A stretch of DNA of 26,975 nt from Cupriavidus sp. (GTDB lineage: Bacteria > Pseudomonadota > Gammaproteobacteria > Burkholderiales > Burkholderiaceae). Below are positions 1 through 7,574 of the stretch, one piece after another. Where the stretch lies: assembly GCA_013362725.1 (NCBI GenBank), contig JABFVP010000344.1, forward strand, positions 1 through 26,975, read 5' to 3'. The translations under genes and the position numbers were made by a program. The notes beneath the pieces are model-generated. The model made no database searches and was not told where the DNA came from. It saw nothing but the letters and a program-made list of their open reading frames with translations. The first letter of the stretch is position 1. Each line of letters starts with the position of its first letter.

Positions 1-255
1 GCGCCCGCGCCCGGCGCGCGCCTGGCCAGCCAGTACCAGTGCGTGGCCTGCCACGCGATGGACCGCAAGCTGGTAGGGCCGTCGTTCGCCGACATCGCGG
101 TCAAGTACAAGGGGCAGGATGCGCATGCGGCACTGGCGCGCAAGGTCAAGGCGGGCGGGCAGGGCGCTTGGGGCACCGTGCCGATGCCGCCGCAGCCGCA
201 AATCCCGGATTCGGACGTGCAGGCCATGGTGGGCTGGATTCTTGAGGCAAAATAG
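1..255 (+). CDS. c-type cytochrome, 3' end (SoxD-like C-terminal heme domain)
   Basis: Frame 1 is open from the first base to the TAG at 253-255 and gives 84 residues of a protein whose N-terminus lies outside the window. The fragment is one class I cytochrome c domain: CVACH at fragment residues 14-18 binds heme covalently, and the Met of TVPMP (residue 62) is the likely second axial ligand. It ends in an amphipathic helix, as such domains do. It lies directly upstream of another cytochrome and soxY in the same direction, so it is probably a periplasmic electron carrier or the cytochrome subunit (SoxD) of a SoxCD sulfane dehydrogenase. Without the 5' part I cannot tell a diheme SoxD from a free cytochrome. 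The domain is clearly paralogous to the next gene. Confidence 0.8.
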   Translation, partial: APAPGARLASQYQCVACHAMDRKLVGPSFADIAVKYKGQDAHAALARKVKAGGQGAWGTVPMPPQPQIPDSDVQAMVGWILEAK

Positions 256-372
256 CGGACTGGCCGCCGCAGTGCCCCCAGGCGGCGGCCGGTGTGTGCC
301 GCCAGGCCATTGCAGCACGGCCGCGCGGCCTTTGCCGTCCCCACGGCTTTACAGAGCTTGGAGAGCTTAACA

Positions 373-699
373 ATGAAGCAGTTTGTCATCGCAGCGCTGA
401 TGCTCGGCGCCGCCGCATCGGCCCACGCGGTCGATGCCGCCAAGGCACAGGAGATCGCCAACAAGAACGCCTGCATGGGTTGCCACCAGGTCGACAAGAA
501 GCTGGTCGGCCCGTCCTACAAGGATGTGGCGGCCAAGTACAAGGGCGACAAGAACGCCCTGGCGACGCTGACCAAGAAGGTCAAGAACGGTGGCTCGGGC
601 GTGTGGGGCCCGGTGCCGATGCCGGCCAACGCTGGCCTCAGCGACGCCGACCTGAAGACTGTGGTCGAGTGGGTGCTGGCAGGCGCCCCCGCCAAGTAA
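373..699 (+). CDS. small periplasmic cytochrome c (class I, c551/c552-like) of the sox operon
   Basis: This is a 108-residue protein with a Sec signal peptide (about residues 1-19, ending SAHA). A single heme-binding CMGCH lies at 34-38 and the probable distal Met ligand at 83 (PVPMP). The start at 373 is preceded by GGAGAG with a 7-base spacer; the frame opens earlier at 292, but that start has no ribosome site and would put residues ahead of the signal. Size and motifs match the cytochrome c551/c552 group, which accepts electrons from Sox enzymes and passes them to a terminal oxidase. It resembles the preceding cytochrome domain closely (both have KLVGPS, KYKG and VPMP), which points to tandem duplication. 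A role as the second half of a split SoxD is also possible. Confidence 0.88.
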   Translation: MKQFVIAALMLGAAASAHAVDAAKAQEIANKNACMGCHQVDKKLVGPSYKDVAAKYKGDKNALATLTKKVKNGGSGVWGPVPMPANAGLSDADLKTVVEWVLAGAPAK

Positions 700-773
700 G
701 ACCGACTGCCAGGGCGGGCAGTCCGCCGATGCGCCGGGCCGGGCGGTGAACGCCGCGCGGCCTGGGACAACCA

Positions 774-796
774 GCGGCCGGCCATGTACCGGCCGC
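774..796 (+). other. 8-bp perfect hairpin in the soxY leader
   Basis: GCGGCCGG at 774-781 pairs with CCGGCCGC at 789-796 around a 7-base loop. No U run follows, so this is not a standard terminator. It sits in the 156-base gap between the cytochrome gene and soxY, 59 bases before the soxY start. It could be an mRNA processing or stabilising element giving soxYZ a separate expression level; that role is inference. Confidence 0.5.
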
Positions 797-855
797 ATGC
801 AACACCCCTGAAACGGTCCACGACCGACTGGAACGGAGTAGCCGGAGAGCAAGCA

Positions 856-1311
856 ATGAATTCCAAACGACGAGAAGTGCTGCGGGTCACCGCTGTCCTG
901 TCGCTGATGGCCGCCACCGGCCTGATCAGCGAAGCGCAGGCGGCCGAGTGGAACAAGAACGCCTTTGACGGCAAGAGCGTTGCCGACGTGATCAAGGCGC
1001 TCGGCGGCAGCGGCACCGAGAAAAGCACCGCCATCACCTTCACCGCCCCCGATATCGCCGAGAACGGCGCCGTGGTGCCGGTGGCCGTGACCAGCACCCT
1101 GCCGGATACCGAGCAGATCGCGATCCTGGTGGAAAAGAACCCCAACACGCTGGCCGCCGACTTCATCATCCCGGCCGGCACCGAGCCGTTCGTCTCCACG
1201 CGCGTGAAGATGGGCCAGACCTCGGTAGTGCACGCCGCGGTCAAGGCCGGCGGCAAGTGGTACGTGGCATCGAAGGAAATCAAGGTCACGCTGGGCGGCT
1301 GCGGCGGCTGA
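856..1311 (+). CDS. soxY: SoxY, sulfur-carrier subunit of SoxYZ
   Basis: This 151-residue protein ends in the SoxY signature GGCGG (147-151). Cys149 on this flexible arm covalently carries the thiosulfate-derived sulfur through the Sox cycle. The N-terminus has a twin-arginine signal (KRREVLR at 4-10, then a hydrophobic stretch and AQAA near residue 30), in line with SoxYZ being folded before export by Tat. The start at 856 follows a GGAGAG site at 844-849; the earlier in-frame ATG at 784 lies inside a hairpin and lacks a ribosome site. soxZ follows after 56 bases, and the two proteins form a heterodimer. Length and motifs are those of the family, so the call is secure. Confidence 0.96.
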   Translation: MNSKRREVLRVTAVLSLMAATGLISEAQAAEWNKNAFDGKSVADVIKALGGSGTEKSTAITFTAPDIAENGAVVPVAVTSTLPDTEQIAILVEKNPNTLAADFIIPAGTEPFVSTRVKMGQTSVVHAAVKAGGKWYVASKEIKVTLGGCGG

Positions 1312-1367
1312 CGCCGAGCCCCGGACCCCGGACCGAGATTCCCGCCCAACTGCAACAGGAGAAACAC

Positions 1368-1679
1368 ATGGCAGACCCGATGCGCGTACGCGCCACCGAA
1401 AACGGCGGCGTGGTGGACGTCAAGATTCTGATGAAGCATGACATGGAGACCGGCCAGCGCAAGGATGCGTCCGGCAAGGTCGTCCCGGCCTGGCATATCC
1501 AGACCGTGAGCGCCCAGTGCAAGGGCAAGGAAGTGTTCCGCGCCCAGTTCGGGCCGGCGGTGTCCAAAGACCCGTTCCTGAACTTCAAGTTCAAGGGCGG
1601 CGCCAAGGGCGACAAGGTCGCCGTGACCTGGACCGACAACAAGGGCGACAAGCGCACCGACGAGGCCACCATCGCCTGA
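1368..1679 (+). CDS. soxZ: SoxZ, partner subunit of the SoxYZ carrier
   Basis: This 103-residue all-beta protein has no signal peptide of its own, as expected for SoxZ, which is exported by riding with Tat-targeted SoxY. Recognisable family stretches are RVRATENGGVVDVKILMKHDMETG near the N-terminus, the AWHIQTV strand, and the C-terminal GDKVAVTWTDNKGD region. The start at 1368 is preceded by AGGAG at 1357-1361 with a 6-base spacer. SoxZ dimerises with SoxY and helps the Sox enzymes dock to the carrier. After the stop a short hairpin (GCCACGC/GCGTGGC, 1689-1704) lies before the next gene, without a U run. Confidence 0.96.
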   Translation: MADPMRVRATENGGVVDVKILMKHDMETGQRKDASGKVVPAWHIQTVSAQCKGKEVFRAQFGPAVSKDPFLNFKFKGGAKGDKVAVTWTDNKGDKRTDEATIA

Positions 1680-1778
1680 GGCCGCGCTGCCACGCCTGCG
1701 TGGCGCCGGCACGCCGCGCCGTCCTCTGCTAAGGTTCGGGGCGGAATGCCGGGACGGACCCGGCTCCGAAGGAGCATT

Positions 1779-2243
1779 ATGCGGCGAGCATTTATTCGAG
1801 CATCGGCGGCGCTGGCTGCCATCGGCCTGGCGGCAAAGGCCTCGGCACAGTCCGGTCAGTCGGCTGCGGCCGGGGCGGGCAAGGGCGGGCGCGTGAAGGT
1901 GGTGTACCAGCTGTCGGAAGGCATCGACCAGGCGGTGCGCGCGATGGGCAACCTGCGCAACCACTTGAATGGCGCCCCCGGCACCAAAATCGTGGTGGTC
2001 GCGTTCGGCTACGGCATCGACTTTTTGGTCGAAGGCGCCAAGGACGCGCGCGGCAACAGCTTCGAGAGCCCGGTGGGCGCGCTGGCCGCCGAAGGCGTCG
2101 AGTTCCGCGTATGCCGCAATACGCTGACCGCGCGCAAGATCAGCGAATCGCAGCTGTTGATGGAAGCCAAGGTGGTCCAGGCCGGCGTGGTCGAGATCGC
2201 CCGGCTGCAGGCCGAGGAAGGCTACGCGTATATCAAGCCCTGA
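1779..2243 (+). CDS. DsrE-like protein with export signal, in the sox operon
   Basis: This 154-residue protein of the DsrE/DsrF-like superfamily (DUF1791-type) has a single conserved Cys at 112 in the family context FRVCRNTL. That Cys could accept or carry sulfur, as the DsrE active-site Cys does. Residues 1-23 look like an export signal with a twin-arginine-like start (MRRAFIR) and cleavage near ASAQ, so the protein probably acts in the periplasm beside Sox. I chose the start at 1779 because AAGGAG (1769-1774) precedes it with a 4-base spacer; an ATG at 1746 in frame would bury the signal. It lies between soxZ and soxA, which suggests a role in handling sulfane sulfur or SoxY persulfide. The biochemical function is not known from sequence. 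Confidence 0.85.
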   Translation: MRRAFIRASAALAAIGLAAKASAQSGQSAAAGAGKGGRVKVVYQLSEGIDQAVRAMGNLRNHLNGAPGTKIVVVAFGYGIDFLVEGAKDARGNSFESPVGALAAEGVEFRVCRNTLTARKISESQLLMEAKVVQAGVVEIARLQAEEGYAYIKP

Positions 2244-2321
2244 GCCGGGCTGGCGCTGCCTGAAGGCAAGACAAGAGAAGAACGGCCCGTCCACAAGGGC
2301 GCGGCCGCGAGGAGAAGCCCC

Positions 2322-3149
2322 ATGAACACCATCCGAAGCCAGGTCCGGCGCGCCGCGCTGGCGCTGGCCGTCACCGCGGCGGCCGCGGGCGCTGCCGCCG
2401 TGCACGCGCAGGGCAGCACCGCCGACGAAATCGCCAAATACCGCCAGATGCTGGCCGAAGGCAATCCCGCCGAGCTGTGGGAAGCCGCCGGCGAAGAGCT
2501 GTGGAAAAAGCCCGCGGGGCCGAAGAACGCTTCGCTCGAACAGTGTGACCTGGGCAAGGGCCCGGGCGTGACCAAGGGCGCCTACGCCGAACTGCCGCGC
2601 TACTTCAAGGACACCAACAAGGTGATGGACCTGGAGCAGCGGCTGGCCCATTGCCGCATGACGCTGCAGGGGCTGAGCAAGGAAGAGGCCACCAAAAACC
2701 CGTTCTCGTCGTCGGGCAAGCCGTCCGAGATCGAGCGCCTGGTGGCCTACCTGACCGGCGAGTCGCGCGGCGTGAAGATGAACGTGCAGCTCGGTCATCC
2801 TGAGGAAAAGCGCACCTATGCGCTTGGCGAGAAGATGTTTTTCTACCGCGGCGGCGCCTATGACTTTGCCTGCGCCACCTGCCATGCGGTGGACGGCCAG
2901 CGCATCCGCCTGCAGGACCTGCCCAACCTGCTGACCGACAAGGGCGCGCAGGCGGCCTACACTACCTGGCCGGCGTATCGCGTGTCGCAGGGCGAGGTCC
3001 GCACCATGCAGCATCGCCTGTACGACTGCCTGCGCCAGCAGCGCTTTCCCGAACCCGCCTATGGCTCGGACGTGATCACCGCGCTGACCATGTTCCTGGC
3101 GAAGAACGCCAACGGCGGCACCTACGACGGCCCGGCGATGAAGCGCTGA
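2322..3149 (+). CDS. soxA: SoxA, cytochrome subunit of SoxAX L-cysteine S-thiosulfotransferase
   Basis: SoxA of 275 residues with a Sec signal (1-30, ending VHAQ). With SoxX it oxidatively joins thiosulfate to the SoxY Cys. The C-terminal domain has the heme motif CATCH at 184-188 and the conserved Cys236 (YDCLRQQRFPEP) that serves as distal heme ligand and active-site persulfide. The N-terminal domain lacks a second CxxCH; Cys75 and Cys111 stand where diheme SoxA proteins bind their first heme and probably form a disulfide. This is therefore a single-heme SoxA. GAGGAG at 2309-2314 supports the start. soxX follows 19 bases downstream. Confidence 0.96.
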   Translation: MNTIRSQVRRAALALAVTAAAAGAAAVHAQGSTADEIAKYRQMLAEGNPAELWEAAGEELWKKPAGPKNASLEQCDLGKGPGVTKGAYAELPRYFKDTNKVMDLEQRLAHCRMTLQGLSKEEATKNPFSSSGKPSEIERLVAYLTGESRGVKMNVQLGHPEEKRTYALGEKMFFYRGGAYDFACATCHAVDGQRIRLQDLPNLLTDKGAQAAYTTWPAYRVSQGEVRTMQHRLYDCLRQQRFPEPAYGSDVITALTMFLAKNANGGTYDGPAMKR

Positions 3150-3168
3150 CCAGTACGGGAGAGACACC

Positions 3169-3828
3169 ATGCAACGACATACCAAGGCAATGGCCGTCGC
3201 GGCCGTGGCCGCCCTGCTGGCAACCGGCGCTTCCGCACAGGACAGCGCCAAGGCTCGCCCCGCCAAAGGCAAGCCCGCCGTCAGCGGCGCCGACATGAAG
3301 CACCTGATCGAAGACTCGTTCGCTTCGCGCGGCCCGGTGACGGTCGAGGGCGTGCTGAACCGGGACGGCATGCAGCAGGCCTGCAGCCAGTACCCGGACC
3401 GCAGCAAGGTGCCAGCGAAGGTGGCGAAGAAGATCGAGGCGGCCGAGCTGAAGCAGATCAAGTACCCCGCCGACGACAAATGGCTGGGCGACTGGAAGGA
3501 AGGCGAGAAGGTCGCCCAGAACGGCCGCGGCATGCAGTTCACCGACCAGGTCGGTGGCACCAATGGCGGCAACTGCTACGCCTGCCACCAGATGACCAAG
3601 GCCGAGATCTCGTTCGGCAATATCGGGCCGTCGCTGTACCAGTACGGCAAGCTGCGCGGCAACTCGCAGGACGTCATCAAGTACACCTGGGGCAAGATCT
3701 GGGATTCCAGCGCCTACGCCGCCTGCTCCAACATGCCGCGCTTCGGCCACAAGGGCATCCTGACCGAAGCCCAGATCCGCGACGTGATGGCGCTGCTGCT
3801 CGACCCGGCCTCGCCGGTCAACCAGTAA
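3169..3828 (+). CDS. soxX: SoxX, cytochrome c subunit of SoxAX
   Basis: SoxX of 219 residues with a Sec signal (about 1-23, GASAQ). It has one heme c site, CYACH at 136-140, and the Met ligand in MPRFGH (Met189), the family signature. About 110 residues separate the signal from the heme domain, including a conserved Cys72 (QQACSQYP), giving the longer form of SoxX. It passes the electrons released when SoxAX links thiosulfate to SoxYZ. GGGAGAG at 3157-3163 sets the start at 3169. Only 4 bases separate its stop from the thioredoxin gene, indicating co-translation or tight co-transcription. Confidence 0.95.
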   Translation: MQRHTKAMAVAAVAALLATGASAQDSAKARPAKGKPAVSGADMKHLIEDSFASRGPVTVEGVLNRDGMQQACSQYPDRSKVPAKVAKKIEAAELKQIKYPADDKWLGDWKEGEKVAQNGRGMQFTDQVGGTNGGNCYACHQMTKAEISFGNIGPSLYQYGKLRGNSQDVIKYTWGKIWDSSAYAACSNMPRFGHKGILTEAQIRDVMALLLDPASPVNQ

Positions 3829-3832
3829 GCCG

Positions 3833-4327
3833 ATGCGCGCGCCCGCCATGCTGCTGCGCGCGCTGCTGGCCGCGGGCCTGGTCATGGCCGCGGCCGGCGC
3901 CGCCGCGCTGGAAGTGGGCGACACCGTGCGCCTGCCCGAAGTCCGCACCCTCGACGGCCGCACGCTGAGCGCGGCCGCGCTGGCCGGCAAGCCGCTGGTG
4001 GTCGAATACTGGGCCACCTGGTGCCCGTTCTGCGCGATGCAGAACCCGCGTTTGCAGAAGCTGTACGAGCGCACGCGCGGCACGCCGCTGCAGGTGCTGG
4101 CCATCAGCATCGACAAGGACCCGCGCGAGGCCGCCGACTACATGAAGAAGCGGGGCTACACCTTCGCCGCCACCATGGATGCGCCCGCATTGCAGGCGGT
4201 GTTCGGCAAGCGCAAGGGGCTGCCGGAACTGTACGTGATCGACGCGCGCGGCCGCGTGGTGCAGAAGGAAGTGGGTGAAATGCTGGAAGAAGAGGTGGCC
4301 GCGCTGGAGCGCTACGCAAAGCCATAG
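3833..4327 (+). CDS. soxW: periplasmic TlpA/SoxW-type thioredoxin
   Basis: This 164-residue protein has an N-terminal signal or anchor (1-25) and a TlpA-like thioredoxin fold. The redox site WCPFC has its two Cys at 64 and 67, and the cis-Pro region follows at KGLPELYVID. SoxW proteins keep SoxYZ or other Sox proteins active by reducing inhibitory disulfides, probably with electrons from CcdA/SoxV, which is not in this window. The position four bases after soxX and just before soxB fits that role. An alternative is a general cytochrome-maturation thioredoxin; WCPFC is not the classic WCGPC, so the symbol is given by context. Confidence 0.82.
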   Translation: MRAPAMLLRALLAAGLVMAAAGAAALEVGDTVRLPEVRTLDGRTLSAAALAGKPLVVEYWATWCPFCAMQNPRLQKLYERTRGTPLQVLAISIDKDPREAADYMKKRGYTFAATMDAPALQAVFGKRKGLPELYVIDARGRVVQKEVGEMLEEEVAALERYAKP

Positions 4328-4384
4328 CCATGCGATGCCGGCAGCCCAGCGCTCACCGGCACGCACTTATCCACAGGAAGAGAC

Positions 4385-6106
4385 ATGAACCGACGCGAGT
4401 TCCTGCAGGTGCTGGCCATCGCCGGCGCCGGCGGCATGACGTTCCCCCGCCAGGATGCGCACGCCGCGCAGGCCGCCGACGCCATATACGATCTGCCGCG
4501 CTTCGGCAACGTCCACCTGCTGCACTTCACCGACTGCCATGCGCAGCTGCGGCCAGTGTACTTTCGCGAGCCCAACGTCAATCTCGGCATCGGCGACTAT
4601 GCCGGCAAGCCGCCGCACCTGGTCGGCGAGGCGCTGCTGCGCCATTACGGCATCCGCCCCGGCACCGCGCAGGCGCATGCGTTCACCTATCTCGATTTCA
4701 ACGAGGCGGCGCGACGCTATGGCAAGGTCGGCGGGTTTGCGCACCTGGCGACGCTGGTGAAGCGGCTCAAGGCCGGCCGCCCGGGTGCGCTGCTGCTCGA
4801 CGGCGGCGATACCTGGCAGGGCTCGGCCACTGCGCTGTGGACCAAGGGGCAGGACATGGTCGATGCCGCGCTGGCGCTGGGCGTGGACGTGATGACGCCG
4901 CACTGGGAGATGACCCTGGGCGCCGATCGCGTCAAGGAGATCGTCGACAAGGACTTCAAGGGCAAGGTCGCCTTCCTGGCGCAGAACATCAAGACCAACG
5001 ATTTCGGCGACCCGGTGTTCGATCCTTACGTGATCCGCGAGATCAATGGCGTGCCCGTGGCCATCATCGGCCAGGCCTTCCCCTACACGCCGATCGCCAA
5101 CCCGCGCTACTTCGTGCCGGACTGGACCTTCGGCATCCAGGAAGAAAACCTGCAGCAGGTCATCGACGCCGCGCGCGGCAAGGGTGCGCAGGCGGTGGTG
5201 CTGCTGTCGCACAACGGCATGGACGTCGACCTGAAGCTGGCCTCGCGCGTGCGCGGGCTCGACGCCATCCTCGGTGGCCACACCCATGACGGCGTGCCCG
5301 CGCCGGTGGCGGTGAAGAACGCCGGCGGCACCACGCTGGTGACCAATGCCGGCTCCAACGGCAAATTCGTCGGCGTGCTCGATTTCGACGTGAAGAACGG
5401 CAAGGTGGCGGACTTCCGCTACCGGCTGCTGCCGGTGTTCGCCAACTACCTGCCGGCCGACCCGGCCATGGATGCGCTCATCGGCAAGGTACGGGCGCCG
5501 TATGAAAAGAAGCTGTCCGAAGTGCTGGCCGTCAACCGCGGCCTGCTGTACCGGCGTGGCAACTTCAACGGCACCTTCGACCAGTTGATCCTCGACGGCC
5601 TGATGCAGGTGCAGGGCGCGCAGATCGCGTTCTCGCCCGGTTTCCGCTGGGGCACCACGCTGCTGCCGGGGCAGGCCATCACCATGGAGCATCTGATGGA
5701 CCAGACCGCCATCACGTACCCGTACACCACGGTGACGCAGATGAGCGGCGCGACCATCAAGACCATCCTCGAAGACGTCGCCGACAACCTGTTCAATCCC
5801 GACCCGTATTACCAGCAGGGCGGCGACATGGTGCGCGTCGGCGGCCTGCAGTACACCATCGATCCCGCTGCCGGCATGGGCAAGCGCATCACCGACATGC
5901 GCCTGGCGGGCAAGCCGCTCGAGGCCGGCAAGACCTACAAGGTGGCCGGCTGGGCACCGGTGGCAGAGGAAGCGCGTGAAGCAGGCGGGGCGCCGGTCTG
6001 GGACGTGATGGCGCAGTGGCTGCGCAGCACGCGCGAAGTCAGCGCGCGCCCGCTGAACCTGCCGCGCGTGCGCGGCATGGACGGCAATGCCGGCATCGCG
6101 GCGTGA
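4385..6106 (+). CDS. soxB: SoxB, S-sulfosulfanyl-L-cysteine sulfohydrolase
   Basis: SoxB of 573 residues begins with a twin-arginine signal (RREFLQVL at 3-10). It belongs to the 5'-nucleotidase/metallophosphoesterase family and uses a dimanganese centre to hydrolyse sulfate from SoxY-bound thiosulfate. Metal-binding signatures are present: Asp50 and His52 (FTDCH), Asp142 (DGGDTW), the SoxB-typical HWE at 173-175, His276 (LSHNGMD) and His299/His301 (GGHTHD). The C-terminal half is the substrate domain. AGGAAGAG just before 4385 supports the start. Length and motifs are standard, and all metal-site residues I can place are present. It closes the sox operon; no obvious terminator follows before the tRNA promoter. 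Confidence 0.97.
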   Translation: MNRREFLQVLAIAGAGGMTFPRQDAHAAQAADAIYDLPRFGNVHLLHFTDCHAQLRPVYFREPNVNLGIGDYAGKPPHLVGEALLRHYGIRPGTAQAHAFTYLDFNEAARRYGKVGGFAHLATLVKRLKAGRPGALLLDGGDTWQGSATALWTKGQDMVDAALALGVDVMTPHWEMTLGADRVKEIVDKDFKGKVAFLAQNIKTNDFGDPVFDPYVIREINGVPVAIIGQAFPYTPIANPRYFVPDWTFGIQEENLQQVIDAARGKGAQAVVLLSHNGMDVDLKLASRVRGLDAILGGHTHDGVPAPVAVKNAGGTTLVTNAGSNGKFVGVLDFDVKNGKVADFRYRLLPVFANYLPADPAMDALIGKVRAPYEKKLSEVLAVNRGLLYRRGNFNGTFDQLILDGLMQVQGAQIAFSPGFRWGTTLLPGQAITMEHLMDQTAITYPYTTVTQMSGATIKTILEDVADNLFNPDPYYQQGGDMVRVGGLQYTIDPAAGMGKRITDMRLAGKPLEAGKTYKVAGWAPVAEEAREAGGAPVWDVMAQWLRSTREVSARPLNLPRVRGMDGNAGIAA

Positions 6107-6139
6107 TGTGGCAAACAGCACGCATGGTGGCGCGGAGGA

Positions 6140-6169
6140 TTGAAGCGCGCCGCCCAAGTACGCTACAAT
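6140..6169 (+). promoter_or_regulatory. sigma70-type promoter of tRNA-Ala
   Basis: TTGAAG (6140-6145) and TACAAT (6164-6169) are spaced by 18 bases. Transcription would begin about 6176, a few bases before the mature tRNA. Both hexamers are close to consensus and contrast with the GC-rich surroundings. Confidence 0.7.
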
Positions 6170-6179
6170 CCTCTGCGAC

Positions 6180-6255
6180 GGGCCGATAGCTCAGCTGGGA
6201 GAGCGCTGCGTTCGCAATGCAGAGGTCGGGAGTTCGATCCTCCTTCGGTCCACCA
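6180..6255 (+). tRNA. tRNA-Ala (anticodon CGC)
   Basis: A 76-base cloverleaf with an encoded CCA end. The acceptor stem pairs GGGCCGA with TCGGTCC and contains the G3:U70 wobble pair that is the main identity element of alanine tRNA. The anticodon loop TTCGCAA gives CGC, reading GCG codons. The T arm has TTCGATC as loop and a GGGAG/CTCCT stem; the D arm is GCTC/GAGC. GCG is a very common Ala codon in this GC-rich DNA, which fits keeping a dedicated tRNA. It has its own promoter and terminator. Confidence 0.96.
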
Positions 6256-6286
6256 GAATTCTTCGCAAGATCCCCTCAAACGAATA

Positions 6287-6317
6287 CCCCGGAGCCGCCA
6301 GGCCGCCGGGGTTTTTT
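6287..6317 (+). terminator. rho-independent terminator after tRNA-Ala
   Basis: CCCCGG (6287-6292) pairs with CCGGGG (6306-6311) and is followed directly by six T. It lies 31 bases past the tRNA and ends its transcript. It points to the + strand only, so it does not serve the convergent glycosyltransferase gene. Confidence 0.8.
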
Positions 6318-6342
6318 GTTGGCGGCGTTCCCGCCGCCGCCC

Positions 6343-7374
6343 TCACAACGCCGCAGCGACCTGCGCCGGCAGCGTTTCCAACCCCAGCAGCTCCCTGAAC
6401 CCCGCCTCGTGGTGCCGCAGCGCATGCGGCGCATACCAGCCGTTGGCGGCCCGTCCGATGCGCCAGGCGGCCTCCAGGTCCGGCGTCATGGCCTGGATCG
6501 AAGGCAGGTAGTGCGCGGGCGTGATGCCATCGTGCACTCCGCTGCTGCGGGACAGCAACACCGGGCACACCGCGTGGGCGCAGTAGGCTGCGAAGACTCC
6601 GCTCTTGGCCGCATAGTCGACGGGGTAGGCCAGTACGCCGTAGGTCGCCAACGACAGCAATCGCGCCGCTTCGGCGGCTTCGACGCGGCCGTGCACCACC
6701 GCGCCGCGCCGGGCGATGCGGGCGGCTAGCCCGGTGTCGGGGAGGGGAGGGCCGATGTCGTGCAGCGTGAAGCCGGCGCGGCCGGCCCAGTCGAACAGGG
6801 CCTCGCCCGCCTCCTGGTAAGTCTGCGCGCGCAATGCCGCGCCCCCGAGCACGACCACGGCGGCTAGCCGGTCCCGCTGCTGCACGCCGCTTTCCCCAAG
6901 ATTGGAGAAAACCGGCAGCACCCGGTGCGGCCGCGCCGGCGCGTGGGCGTTGAGCCAGCGCGCCGAACCCTCGCGATTGGTCACCCAGAAGTCGGACAGC
7001 GATGCCAGTTCGGCGGCAATGTAGCGCTGCACCGGAGAGAGCCAGAACGCCGAGCGCCATGGCGCGCCATCGGCATACAGTTCGTGGAAGAAGATGCCGA
7101 GGCGGCGCATGTGCGGCCGGGCCTCGCGCAGGCGCCGCAGCAGCCACAGCGGCGTGCCGCGCCGGGCGTAGCCGTAGCCGACGTAATGGAGGACCACGTC
7201 GGCGCCCGCCAGCGCGGCCGGTGGCAGGTCTGGCGTTGCTTCGATCAGCTGTCCCTGCAGCAACCCGTTGAGCGTCGCGGCATAGTCCCTGACGCCACCT
7301 TCGCCGGGCGCGACCAGGCTGATGGGTGCGCCGGGGCCGCGGGCGTTCAGATCGTGGGCGGATGGAATCGGCAT
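6343..7374 (-). CDS. glycosyltransferase (GT4-like), orphan
   Basis: This 343-residue protein resembles GT-B fold glycosyltransferases. It has an N-terminal Rossmann-like half with VVLHYVGYGYARRG and the FFHELYADGAPWRSAFWLSP region typical of GT4-like proteins, and a C-terminal half ending in a conserved-looking DYAAKSGVFAAYCAHA segment that suits the nucleotide-sugar site. The start at 7374 is chosen because AAGGAG (complement of 7383-7388) precedes it by 8 bases; upstream in-frame Met codons at 7410 and 7443 lack this. No signal peptide or membrane segment is seen, so it should be cytoplasmic. No sugar-biosynthesis neighbours are present, and donor and acceptor cannot be deduced. Confidence 0.75.
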   Translation of the reverse strand: MPIPSAHDLNARGPGAPISLVAPGEGGVRDYAATLNGLLQGQLIEATPDLPPAALAGADVVLHYVGYGYARRGTPLWLLRRLREARPHMRRLGIFFHELYADGAPWRSAFWLSPVQRYIAAELASLSDFWVTNREGSARWLNAHAPARPHRVLPVFSNLGESGVQQRDRLAAVVVLGGAALRAQTYQEAGEALFDWAGRAGFTLHDIGPPLPDTGLAARIARRGAVVHGRVEAAEAARLLSLATYGVLAYPVDYAAKSGVFAAYCAHAVCPVLLSRSSGVHDGITPAHYLPSIQAMTPDLEAAWRIGRAANGWYAPHALRHHEAGFRELLGLETLPAQVAAAL

Positions 7375-7478
7375 GGGACAGGCTCCTTGCGCATATGGCG
7401 AGGTTGTCATGTCCCCGGGGCGGACATCTGTGCTCCAGCGCACGCGCCATCACGGCGCGGCGGCGACAGCACAAATGG

Positions 7479-7505
7479 AAAAACCCGCACGGCGAACCGT
7501 GCGGG
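7479..7505 (-). terminator. rho-independent terminator of the lipoprotein gene
   Basis: Read on the - strand, a perfect 9-bp stem CCCGCACGG/CCGTGCGGG (7497-7505 with 7484-7492) with a four-base loop is followed by five T (7483-7479). It lies about 70 bases after the lipoprotein stop and isolates it from the glycosyltransferase gene. Confidence 0.88.
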
Positions 7506-7574
7506 CATAGACAAGGCGATATCAGGGGTAGAAGCTGCCGGGATCAGCCGGCGCGCTTCAGGCTGACATGGCGC

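Noticed and set aside
516..3572. 1018-codon open frame on the - strand opposite the sox genes
   Set aside because: It mirrors several strongly supported + strand genes codon by codon. GC-rich third positions keep the antisense frame open. No ribosome site or recognisable protein.
4367..6157. 596-codon frame antisense to soxB
   Set aside because: Low-complexity His/Arg/Ala-rich shadow of the secure soxB reading frame.
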